49,770 bases of DNA from Methylobacterium trifolii (GTDB taxonomy: Bacteria > Pseudomonadota > Alphaproteobacteria > Rhizobiales > Beijerinckiaceae): NCBI RefSeq assembly GCF_022179685.1, contig NZ_BPRB01000018.1, positions 1-49,770 of the forward strand, in the 5' to 3' direction. The position numbers and the translations under genes were made by a program. Shown here in pieces: positions 8,426 through 15,580 of the stretch (position 1 is its first letter; each line of letters begins with the position of its first letter). The notes under the pieces were generated by a model. That model was not told the DNA's origin. It searched no databases and was given only the letters and a program-made list of their open reading frames with translations.

Positions 8426-9141
8426 GGCGCGACCCGTTCTGCCACGATCTCGCCCGCCGCCGCGGCCCGGTCGAGTTCGCCCCAGCGGCTCTCCGGGATC
8501 GGCTCGAACCGGACGGTGTCGCCGGGCTCGAACAGGAAGACCGGATCGCGCCCCGGCTTGAAGCTGCGCACGGGGGTGCGGCCGAGGAGGTGCCAGCCGC
8601 TGGGCGCCGCGATGCTGGCCACCAGCGCCTGCGGGCCGCCGATCGAGATCGTGCCGGCGGGCGTCACCGGCCGCGGCGCGGGCCGGCGCGACAGGGCCAG
8701 CCGCGGATCGAGGCCGCCGAGATAGGCGTAGCCCGGCAGGAAGCCGATCATGAAGATGCGGTAGTCCGGCGCCGAATGCCGGGCGATCACCTCCTCGGCC
8801 GTGATGCCGTGGTGGGCGGCGACCCCTTCGAGATCGATCCCGAAATCCCCGCCATAGACCACCGGAATCCGCCAGTGCCGCCGGCCCGCCTCGGCCGCGC
8901 TGTCGGCATCCGCGAGGCGCAGGACGGCGGCGCCCGTCTCGGCCGGGTCGGCGGCGAGGGGATCGAGATGCACGGTCAGGGATCGGTAGGTCGGCACCGT
9001 CTCGAGGACGCCGGGCAGTCCTGCGGCCAGCACGCGGGCCTCCAGGGCCAGCACGGCGGCGTTGACGCCGGCATCGATGGCGTCGCCGAACTCGACGGTG
9101 AAGGCGGTGTCGCCGCAGGGGAGGAGGCGGGGGTCTGGCAT
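8422..9141 (-). CDS. pxpB: 5-oxoprolinase subunit B (allophanate hydrolase subunit 1 / KipI family)
   Basis: This is the kinase-like partner of PxpC in ATP-dependent 5-oxoproline hydrolysis. The 239-residue protein begins MPDPRLLPCGDTAFTVEFGD and contains the family signature YRIFMIGFLPGYAYLGGLD. It continues with PRPVTPAGTISIGGPQ and WHLLGRTPVRSF, and ends in EPGDTVRFEPI. ATG at 9141 gives the normal length; the frame remains open upstream, but that part has no family similarity. It is probably the first gene of the pxpB-pxpC-uvsE-hydrolase unit. The 85 bp between its start and the terminator at 9227-9254 would have to contain the promoter, but no clear -35/-10 was found. Confidence 0.93.
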   Translation of the reverse strand: MPDPRLLPCGDTAFTVEFGDAIDAGVNAAVLALEARVLAAGLPGVLETVPTYRSLTVHLDPLAADPAETGAAVLRLADADSAAEAGRRHWRIPVVYGGDFGIDLEGVAAHHGITAEEVIARHSAPDYRIFMIGFLPGYAYLGGLDPRLALSRRPAPRPVTPAGTISIGGPQALVASIAAPSGWHLLGRTPVRSFKPGRDPVFLFEPGDTVRFEPIPESRWGELDRAAAAGEIVAERVAP

Positions 9142-9226
9142 GGGCGTCGGAAGGCGGGGCGCTGTCCCGACGATGACGCATTCGCCGCGCGCGCGCCATA
9201 CGCCGTCGATCCCGGGTCGACGCACG

Positions 9227-9254
9227 AAAAAGGCGGCATCCGGGGATGCCGCCT
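9227..9254 (-). terminator. Rho-independent terminator of the membrane-stress operon
   Basis: A perfect 10-bp stem AGGCGGCATC/GATGCCGCCT (9231-9240 with 9245-9254) has a four-base loop. On the minus strand it is followed by TTTTT C. It lies 27 bp beyond the stop at 9282 and ends the unit running from 11479 to 9282. Confidence 0.85.
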
Positions 9255-9281
9255 GTTCGACCGATCGCCGGAGCGGCCGGG

Positions 9282-10100
9282 TCAGAGCCGGTGCGCGGTC
9301 CGCTCGCCCTCGGGGGGCACCGGCATCGGCTCGTCGGCGGACTTGCGGACTGCCGCATTGAGGTTGTCCGGATCGAGGGCGGTCTGCACGAAGTCCCGGC
9401 CGCGGCTGGTGAATTCGCGGGCGTAGCGCAGGCCTTGGCCGCGGACCTCGTCGGCGATCGGCCCGATGTTCTGGTCCTCCTGCTTGGTGCGGGGCAGCAG
9501 CGCCCCGAGGAGGAGGCCCGCCGCCACGCCGACGACGCCGACGAGGAGGGGGTTCTCGGTCACGAACTGCTCGACCGCGCTGCGGCCCCGGTTCAGCCCG
9601 TCGACGCCGCGGTCGGCCAGGTCGTCGATGCGGCGCAGGTTCTGCCTGTGGACGTCGGAGGCCCAGCCCCTGGCGTCGTCCAGGGCGGCGGAGGCGCGCC
9701 TGCGCGCGTCGTCGGCCGCGCCGCCGATCCGGTCCTGGATGTCGTCGGCGATCCCCGAGGCGTGGTCGCGCGCCCGCTTGGCGATCTCGTCCAGGTCGTC
9801 GAGGCCGACGCCGGCGGCGTTCGGCGGCAACTCGGCAGCCGTCCCGTGCGGATCGAGGTTCGCGCGGGCCAGGGGATCGCGGCTGCCGGTCGGATCGGGG
9901 CGCAGGGTGAAGTCGCTCGCCCGATCGTGCGGGTCGAGGTGCGAGGCCCCGATCGGGTCGTGCTCGCCCTTCGGGTCGGGGCGCAGGGTGAACTCGCCCG
10001 AGCGCGCGTGCGGATCCAGGCGGGCCTCGTCGGCGGGGCTTCGTCCGATCCCGGAGGCCGATGTGGGGGCCGCACCGGTGCTGTCTTTGGTCTCGCTCAT
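9282..10100 (-). CDS. Repeat-containing protein with one C-terminal-half membrane anchor
   Basis: This 272-residue protein of unknown function has three parts. Residues about 27-80 are two 27-residue repeats of the pattern xLDPHxRxxxFTLRPDPxGxxDP. A third, truncated repeat starts at NLDPHG (81). Residues about 100-180 form a charged, Ala/Arg/Asp-rich helical region, probably coiled coil. A single hydrophobic segment at about 184-203 (ENPLLVGVVGVAAGLLLGALLP) resembles the tail anchor of YqjD/ElaB (DUF883) proteins; a polar tail follows. It is the last gene of a four-gene minus-strand unit of small membrane proteins (75 bp after the DUF3618 gene) and has a strong terminator. A role at the membrane under stress is inferred only from context. 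Confidence 0.8.
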   Translation of the reverse strand: MSETKDSTGAAPTSASGIGRSPADEARLDPHARSGEFTLRPDPKGEHDPIGASHLDPHDRASDFTLRPDPTGSRDPLARANLDPHGTAAELPPNAAGVGLDDLDEIAKRARDHASGIADDIQDRIGGAADDARRRASAALDDARGWASDVHRQNLRRIDDLADRGVDGLNRGRSAVEQFVTENPLLVGVVGVAAGLLLGALLPRTKQEDQNIGPIADEVRGQGLRYAREFTSRGRDFVQTALDPDNLNAAVRKSADEPMPVPPEGERTAHRL

Positions 10101-10175
10101 GGCCTGCTCCTCGGAACTCTGGCGGAGCGGCCGAACACGCGACCGCCCTCGTTGTCGATGGTGTGGAGACGACGC

Positions 10176-10553
10176 CTAGAGACGCGTCTCCTCGACCGGC
10201 GCATGCGCGGGCGCGCCGGTCGGCCTGTCGGGGTCGTAGGTGCGGGCGGCACCCGTGTTGAGCACCGGCACGCGCTCGGCCGAGACGTGGGTGCGCTTGC
10301 GCTCCGCCTCCTGCGACATGCGGTGCACCAGCCAGCCGACGCCCGCGGCGATCAGCAGGACGGGGACGGGGTTGCGCCGCACGGCCTCCAGGGCACCGTC
10401 GTAGGTGCCGCTGAGCGGCGTGCGCCGGGCGTTGCCGAGCATCTCGTCCACGAGGCTCGTCACCGACAGGCGGCCCTGGATGCGGTCGATGGTCTCGTCG
10501 AGCCGGGCCCGGCTCTCCTCGATGTCCCGCTCCAACTCGTTCATCGAACTCAT
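10176..10553 (-). CDS. DUF3618 family membrane-anchored protein
   Basis: The 125-residue protein begins MSSMNELERDIEESRARLDE and continues TIDRIQGRLS, the amphipathic helical signature of DUF3618. A single hydrophobic segment (NPVPVLLIAAGVGWLVHRM, about 60-80) and a charged Pro-rich tail follow. DUF3618 proteins commonly occur beside holin-X-like and YtxH-like genes in alphaproteobacteria, and their biochemical role is unknown. The start codon at 10553 overlaps the stop of the upstream holin-like gene (ATGA), showing translational coupling. A second in-frame ATG at 10544 is a possible alternative start. Confidence 0.88.
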   Translation of the reverse strand: MSSMNELERDIEESRARLDETIDRIQGRLSVTSLVDEMLGNARRTPLSGTYDGALEAVRRNPVPVLLIAAGVGWLVHRMSQEAERKRTHVSAERVPVLNTGAARTYDPDRPTGAPAHAPVEETRL

Positions 10554-10975
10554 CCGGACACACGCTCCGACAGGGCACGGGCATCCTGGCGGACCTGGCG
10601 CGTGGTGCGCGTGGGAGCCAGGGTCGAGAGGGACAGGGCGTTGCGGGCGACCAGCGCCATGACGACCGCCAGGACGAGCAGCACGCCGCCGACGATCAGC
10701 GCCGAGAGCCACTCGGAGCCGACGATGGTGGCGAGCCACTTCACGAAGGCGCCGATCAGCACGAGCAGCGCCACCACCGCGAAGACCGCGGAGGAGACCA
10801 TGCAGGCCAATCCGATGATGAGCGAGCGCACGTTGCTCGCCATCTCGGCGCGGAACAGGGCGATCTCCTTGCGGGCGAGCTCGTTGGTCTCGCGCAGGGC
10901 ATCGCCCAGCAGGCTCTGGATGCTCGACGGCTGGCCGCCGGGCGGGGGAGGGGCGCTGCCTTGGGACATCGCCAT
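10550..10975 (-). CDS. Phage-holin-like (actinobacterial Holin-X type) inner-membrane protein
   Basis: The 141-residue protein starts with a Pro/Gly-rich segment. An amphipathic helix follows (LLGDALRETNELARKEIALFRAEM), then two transmembrane segments (IIGLACMVSSAVFAVVALLVLIGAF and LSALIVGGVLLVLAVVMALVA). The cytoplasmic tail is basic and polar. This matches proteins annotated as phage holin family/Holin-X (PF07332). There is no phage context here, so a lysis role is unlikely. In alphaproteobacteria such genes usually sit with DUF3618 and YtxH-like genes, as they do here. It starts 3 bp after the stop of the upstream gene and overlaps the next one by 4 bp. Confidence 0.85.
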   Translation of the reverse strand: MAMSQGSAPPPPGGQPSSIQSLLGDALRETNELARKEIALFRAEMASNVRSLIIGLACMVSSAVFAVVALLVLIGAFVKWLATIVGSEWLSALIVGGVLLVLAVVMALVARNALSLSTLAPTRTTRQVRQDARALSERVSG

Positions 10976-10978
10976 CCC

Positions 10979-11479
10979 TCAGGCGCGGAAGCCGTCGCGC
11001 GCGTCGCCGTCCGGCGGCAGGCTCGACGACTTGATGAAGCGGGCGGCCAGGAGCCCGACCACGAAGGTGCCGACCGCGACCGCCACCGGCGCGCGGCGGG
11101 CGAAGGCTTCCGCCTCGCCGTAGAAGTCGCCGAAGCTGCGCTTCTCGATGGTGCCGCCGAGCTGTTCCAGCCCATCGGCCGCGCTGTCGAAGAACGCCTT
11201 GATGTTGGGCTTGTCGTCCATGTCGCGCCCGGAGGTGCGGAGCGTCCGGGCGAGGTCGTGGACCGACTGGGCCGCGTCGTTCTTGCGGCGCTCCACGTAA
11301 TCCTGCGCCTGGAGCCGGGCGGCGTCGATCAGGCCGCGCCCCTGGGCGGCGGCCACGTCGGCCAGCCCTTCCACGTCGCCCTTGAGCCCGCGCCACTCGG
11401 CACGGTCGTCGGCCGGCCGTTCGCCGGGAGGGGCGTCGGTCTGCCCCGGCAGCGGGTTGGGAAACTCGGAGACGGCCAT
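10979..11479 (-). CDS. Stress-associated membrane-anchored protein, YtxH/nutrient-deprivation-like
   Basis: This is a 166-residue protein from ATG 11479, which has a GAGGAAG ribosome site about 8 bp upstream. The frame is open to 11587, but ATG 11479 has the better translation signal. Most of the protein is charged and predicted helical (GLKGDVEGLADVAAAQGRG..., YVERRKNDAAQSVHDLARTLR). A hydrophobic helix near the C-terminus (APVAVAVGTFVVGLLAARFI) would anchor it in the membrane. Similar proteins in Methylobacterium and Rhizobium are often called nutrient-deprivation-induced proteins; that name is recalled, not verified. It is the first gene of the four-gene unit ending at 9282, about 46 bp from a near-consensus EcfG promoter. 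Confidence 0.8.
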   Translation of the reverse strand: MAVSEFPNPLPGQTDAPPGERPADDRAEWRGLKGDVEGLADVAAAQGRGLIDAARLQAQDYVERRKNDAAQSVHDLARTLRTSGRDMDDKPNIKAFFDSAADGLEQLGGTIEKRSFGDFYGEAEAFARRAPVAVAVGTFVVGLLAARFIKSSSLPPDGDARDGFRA

Positions 11480-11524
11480 GTCGGGACTTCCTCGCACGCG
11501 AAAACGGGGCATGTTCGGCTGTGT

Positions 11525-11549
11525 AACATTCCCCGCCGTCGCCGGTTCC
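11525..11549 (-). promoter_or_regulatory. Probable EcfG (general stress response) promoter of the membrane-stress operon
   Basis: On the minus strand GGAAC (complement of 11545-11549), a 16-bp spacer and TGTT (11525-11528) match 8 of 9 positions of the alphaproteobacterial EcfG consensus GGAAC-N16/17-CGTT. The -10 end is about 46 bp upstream of ATG 11479, suiting a short leader. The genes downstream are of the kind found in general-stress regulons. Confidence 0.6.
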
Positions 11550-11748
11550 GGTCCCGTTTCCGCCGCCCGCGCGCTTCGCCTCGGCATCGGCCAAGCTCAG
11601 CCGCCGTTCAGCTTCGCGGCGGCAGCTTGCGCGCGGGCCTGGGATCGGGCGGGGGATCGGGCCGGGACGCCATGCGGAGCGCGCACGTGGACGATGCGGC
11701 CTGGAGGACAGCCTCGGTATTTCGTCGTGAGCGGCCGGGCCCTGCGTC

Positions 11749-11766
11749 TTGACCCGCGCGGGTCAA
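11749..11766. promoter_or_regulatory. Perfect 18-bp palindrome upstream of otsA, putative operator
   Basis: TTGACCCGCGCGGGTCAA is an exact palindrome centred about 120 bp upstream of the otsA start. It lies in the 398-bp divergent region between the membrane-stress operon and the trehalose island (11480-11877), which has no gene. No T-run follows, so it looks more like a dimeric-regulator site than a terminator. The regulator is unknown. Confidence 0.5.
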
Positions 11767-11787
11767 ACGCGCTTGGCTGGCGGCGAC

Positions 11788-11812
11788 GGATCGCGCCAGG
11801 CTTCCGCGCGTT
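11788..11812 (+). promoter_or_regulatory. Candidate EcfG-like promoter of otsA
   Basis: GGATC (11788-11792), a 16-bp spacer and CGTT (11809-11812) match 8 of 9 EcfG consensus positions, 65 bp before the otsA GTG start. The mismatch is in the conserved GGAAC box, so confidence is limited. otsA genes are known general-stress targets in several alphaproteobacteria. Confidence 0.35.
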
Positions 11813-11877
11813 CTCGGTAGGAAATGTTGAGATTGGGCGCGGCTGCGCCTGCGCGCTGGTGATCCGGAGCCGTCTTC

Positions 11878-13299
11878 GTGGCACGCCTTGTGATCGTATC
11901 GAACCGCGTGGCGGTTCCGGAAGAGGGTGGGAAGGCGGTGGCCGCGGGCGGCCTCGCCGTCGCCGTGAAGGAGGCGTTCACCGCCTACGAGGGGCTCTGG
12001 TTCGGCTGGAGCGGCAACATCGTCGACGACCCCTCCGAGGAGCCGACCCTGATCGACCGGGGCCGGGTGCAGTACGCGGTGGTCGACCTCTCGCCGCAGG
12101 ACCACAAGGAATATTACGCCGGCTTCGCCAACCGGGCGCTGTGGCCGATCATGCATTACCGGCTCGGGCTGGGCACCTTCTCCCGGTCCGACTATTCCGG
12201 CTACAGCCGCGTCAACCGCATCTTCGCCCGGGCGCTGGCCAAGCTCGTCGCGCCCGACGACATCATCTGGGTGCACGACTACCACCTGCTGCCGCTGGCC
12301 GCCGAGCTGCGCGGCCTCGGGCTCTCGAACCCGATCGGCTACTTCCACCACATCCCGTGGCCGGCGGCCGACGTGTTCAACTCCCTGCCCGCGAGCGGCG
12401 AGTTGCTGCGCGCCATCGTGGATTACGACCTGATCGGCCTGCAGACCGACCCGGACGTGCACAACCTCCAGCGCAACCTGATCGATTCCCTGCGCGCGAT
12501 CCCGCTCGGCGGCGGCTCGCTGATGGTGGACGGGCGCCGCACGCGCATCCGCAGCTTCCCGATCGGCATCGACGTGGACGGCTTCAAGGACGCGGCCGAG
12601 AAGGCCGGTTCCAACAAGGTGGTGCGCGAGACCATCGCGGGCCTGCGCACCCGCAAGCTCATCATCGGCGTCGACCGGCTGGACTATTCCAAGGGCGTGC
12701 CCGAGCGCATGCACGGGGTGGAGCGCTTCTTCGCCTCGAACCCGGACCAGCGCGGCAACGTCACCTACATCCAGATCACGCCCAAATCCCGCAGCGAGGT
12801 GCCGGAATACGAGCAGCTCTCCCGCGAGGTGAACGAGACGGTGGGCGAGATCAACGGAGCCCTCGGCGACCCCGCCTGGACGCCGATCCAGTACGTCACC
12901 AAGGCCTATCCGCGCCCGGTGCTCGCCGGGCTCTACCGGGCGGCCCGGGTCGGCCTCGTCACGCCGATGCGCGACGGCATGAACCTGGTGGCCAAGGAAT
13001 ACGTCGTCGCCCAGAGCGAGGAGGACCCCGGCGTCCTGGTGCTGTCGAAGTTCGCCGGCGCGGCACGCCAATTGCCGGAGGCCATCCTGGTCAACCCCTA
13101 CGACAGCTTCGAGGTCGCCGAGGCGATCCGCACCGCGCTGTACATGCCGCGCGGCGAACGCCTGGATCGCTGGAAGCCGATGGTCGAGCGCATGACCCGC
13201 GAGGACGTGGATTGGTGGGCGCGCAACTTCCTGTCGGAACTCGAGAACTTCCGCACCGTCGAGCGCGAGCCGCCGACCGCGGCGGCAGCCGCCGAATAG
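11878..13299 (+). CDS. otsA: Trehalose-6-phosphate synthase (GT20)
   Basis: OtsA transfers glucose from a nucleotide-sugar to glucose-6-phosphate to make trehalose-6-phosphate. The 473-residue protein opens with [23 protein letters not shown] (Arg10 region) and has [11 protein letters not shown] (His133/Asp134), [11 protein letters not shown], and the donor-phosphate residues Arg267 and Lys272 in [13 protein letters not shown] late [14 protein letters not shown] block completes the GT20 set. The start is GTG at 11878, with GGAG 9 bp upstream. It is the first gene of a co-oriented island; glgX follows after 34 bp. No otsB (phosphatase) is in the window, so dephosphorylation must come from elsewhere. 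A palindrome and an EcfG-like promoter lie just upstream. Confidence 0.97.
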   Translation: MARLVIVSNRVAVPEEGGKAVAAGGLAVAVKEAFTAYEGLWFGWSGNIVDDPSEEPTLIDRGRVQYAVVDLSPQDHKEYYAGFANRALWPIMHYRLGLGTFSRSDYSGYSRVNRIFARALAKLVAPDDIIWVHDYHLLPLAAELRGLGLSNPIGYFHHIPWPAADVFNSLPASGELLRAIVDYDLIGLQTDPDVHNLQRNLIDSLRAIPLGGGSLMVDGRRTRIRSFPIGIDVDGFKDAAEKAGSNKVVRETIAGLRTRKLIIGVDRLDYSKGVPERMHGVERFFASNPDQRGNVTYIQITPKSRSEVPEYEQLSREVNETVGEINGALGDPAWTPIQYVTKAYPRPVLAGLYRAARVGLVTPMRDGMNLVAKEYVVAQSEEDPGVLVLSKFAGAARQLPEAILVNPYDSFEVAEAIRTALYMPRGERLDRWKPMVERMTREDVDWWARNFLSELENFRTVEREPPTAAAAAE

Positions 13300-13333
13300 G
13301 TCCCGCCGCACCTCCGTCCGGCGGATTCCGCCC

Positions 13334-15439
13334 ATGATCGCCGTCGACGACGGCGTGCCCGCACCGCTCGGCGCGCATTTCGACGGGCGCGGCGTCAACT
13401 TCGGGCTGTTCTCCGAGCACGCGACCGCGGTCGACCTCTGCCTGTTCGAGCCGGGCGAGCGGCACGAGACGCGCACGATCCGGCTGCCCTGCCGCAGCGA
13501 CGACGTCTGGCACGGCTACCTGCGCGGCGTGCTGCCGGGGCAGCTCTACGGCTACCGGGTGCACGGCCCCTGGGACCCGGCCCGCGGCCACCGCTTCAAC
13601 GCCTCGAAGCTGGTGCTCGACCCCTACGCCCGCGAGATCCGCGGCCGCATCCGCTGGCACGACGCCCTCTACGGCTATCGCCGCGGCCTGCAGCGCGAGG
13701 ACCAGATCGACCGCCGCGACAGCGCGGTCTACATGCCGAAATCCGTCGTCACCGCCCCGGAGGTGCCCAACCTCGCCCTCCAGCCGGTGCGCCGGCCCCT
13801 CTCCGAGACGGTGATCTACGAGGCGCACGTCAAGGCGCTGACGATGACCCATCCGGACGTGCCGGAGGCCGAGCGCGGCACCTACGCGGCCCTGGCGCAC
13901 CCGGCCATCGTCGAGCACCTGTGGAAGCTCGGGGTGACGGCGCTGGAACTGCTGCCGATCCAGGCCTTCGCCGACGATCGCTTCCTGGTCGAGAAGGGCC
14001 TCGTCAACTTCTGGGGCTACTCGCCGCTGGGCTACTTCGCCCCCGATCCGCGCTACCTCGGGGAGGGCGGGCTCGGCGGCCTCAAGGCGGCGATCCGGGA
14101 ACTGAACGCGGCCGGCATCGAGACCATCCTCGACGTGGTCTACAACCACACGGCGGAGGCCGACCACACCGGGCCGACGCTGTGCTTCCGCGGCATCGAC
14201 AACGCCAGCTACTACAAGCTCGACCCCGCCGATCCCCGCCGGGAGGTCGACTGCACCGGCTGCGGCAACACCTTCGACGTGTCGCACCCGCGCGTGATGC
14301 AGCTCGTGCTCGATTCGCTGCGCCACTGGGTCACCGCCTACGGCATCGCCGGGTTCCGCTTCGACCTCGCCTCAAGCCTGGGCCGGGCGCCCATGGACTT
14401 CTCCCCGCAGGCCGCCTTCTTCCAGGCGGTGGCGCAGGACCCGGTGCTCGCCCGCGTGAAGATGATCGCCGAGCCCTGGGACATCGGCGCGGGCGGCTAT
14501 CGCCTCGGCGGCTATCCCCGCGGCTGGAGCGAGTGGAACGACCAGTTCCGCGACGCCGCCCGCGGCTTCTGGCGCGGGGACCGGGGGCAGCTCGCCAGGC
14601 TGACCCAGGGCCTGACGGGCTCGCGCGAGGTCTTCGGCCCGTCCGGCCGCTCGCCGCTGGCCAGCGTCAACTTCGCGGCCAGCCACGACGGCTACACGCT
14701 GGCCGACGTGGTCGCCTACGAGCAGAAGCACAACGCGGCCAACGGCGAGGACAACCGCGACGGCCACGGCCACAACCTCTCGCGCAATTACGGCGTCGAG
14801 GGCGACACGGACGACCCCGCGATCCTGGCGCTGCGCCACCGCCAGAAGCGCAACCTGCTCGCCACCGTGATGCTGGCGCAGGGCGTGCCGATGCTGCTGA
14901 TGGGCGACGAGCGCTCGCGCAGCCAGGGCGGCAACAACAACGCCTATTGCCAGGACAACCCGACGAGCTGGATGGACTGGATCTCCGATCCGGACCCGAC
15001 GCTCACGCCCTTCGTCGCCAACCTGATGCGGCTGCGGCGCGAGCAGCCGGCGTTGCGCCGCCGCGACTTCTTCAACGGCGCCCTGATCGACCCGGACGAG
15101 CCGCTGCGCGACGTGCACTGGCTCTCGCCGGACGGCGGGGAGATGGACGGCGGCGCCTGGGCCGACGACGAGCGGCTCTGCTTCGGCATGCAGATCGGCA
15201 ACGACGGCGTCGAGGGGGACCGGCTGCTGGTGCTGTTCAACGCGGGCGAGGGCGAATGCGCCTTTCGGCTCACCCGCGTGATCGGCGGCCCCTGGCGGCC
15301 GGTGTTCGACACCGCCCTGGAGACCGGTGCGGTCGCCGCCTTCGCGCAGGGGTATGAAGAGGGCGCGGAGATCCGGCGCCCGCCACGCTCGGTCGCGGTC
15401 TTCGTCTGTCCGACCGGCACGGCACCCGGCGCGGCCTGA
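13334..15439 (+). CDS. glgX: Glycogen debranching enzyme GlgX (GH13_11)
   Basis: GlgX is an isoamylase-type enzyme that hydrolyses alpha-1,6 branches of glycogen or phosphorylase limit dextrin. The 701-residue protein has an N-terminal CBM48-like domain (GAHFDGRGVNFGLFSEHA), then a GH13 barrel. The barrel carries ILDVVYNHTAE, nucleophile Asp344 in GFRFDLASSLG, acid/base Glu380 in IAEPWD, and Asp452 in NFAASHDGYTL. The GNNNAYCQDN block is typical of the isoamylase/GlgX group. It starts 34 bp after otsA and is probably cotranscribed. With GlgP it would release linear maltodextrins, the substrate of the TreY/TreZ pair encoded downstream. Confidence 0.96.
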   Translation: MIAVDDGVPAPLGAHFDGRGVNFGLFSEHATAVDLCLFEPGERHETRTIRLPCRSDDVWHGYLRGVLPGQLYGYRVHGPWDPARGHRFNASKLVLDPYAREIRGRIRWHDALYGYRRGLQREDQIDRRDSAVYMPKSVVTAPEVPNLALQPVRRPLSETVIYEAHVKALTMTHPDVPEAERGTYAALAHPAIVEHLWKLGVTALELLPIQAFADDRFLVEKGLVNFWGYSPLGYFAPDPRYLGEGGLGGLKAAIRELNAAGIETILDVVYNHTAEADHTGPTLCFRGIDNASYYKLDPADPRREVDCTGCGNTFDVSHPRVMQLVLDSLRHWVTAYGIAGFRFDLASSLGRAPMDFSPQAAFFQAVAQDPVLARVKMIAEPWDIGAGGYRLGGYPRGWSEWNDQFRDAARGFWRGDRGQLARLTQGLTGSREVFGPSGRSPLASVNFAASHDGYTLADVVAYEQKHNAANGEDNRDGHGHNLSRNYGVEGDTDDPAILALRHRQKRNLLATVMLAQGVPMLLMGDERSRSQGGNNNAYCQDNPTSWMDWISDPDPTLTPFVANLMRLRREQPALRRRDFFNGALIDPDEPLRDVHWLSPDGGEMDGGAWADDERLCFGMQIGNDGVEGDRLLVLFNAGEGECAFRLTRVIGGPWRPVFDTALETGAVAAFAQGYEEGAEIRRPPRSVAVFVCPTGTAPGAA

Positions 15440-15580
15440 GGCAGGCTTCCGGCGATCGGGCGTTTTTGGGAGGCACACTTACGCTGCGGTGCGGGAACCG
15501 GATTGCTCCGCTTGGCCTTCTGTCAGGAGCGCGGGCCGTCGGGCCCGCACGAGACTCCCGAAATCGAGGATGGTGGCCCG

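Noticed and set aside
10550..10975. Prophage lysis holin
   Set aside because: No other phage gene is nearby; the gene belongs to a coupled operon of stress-type membrane proteins.
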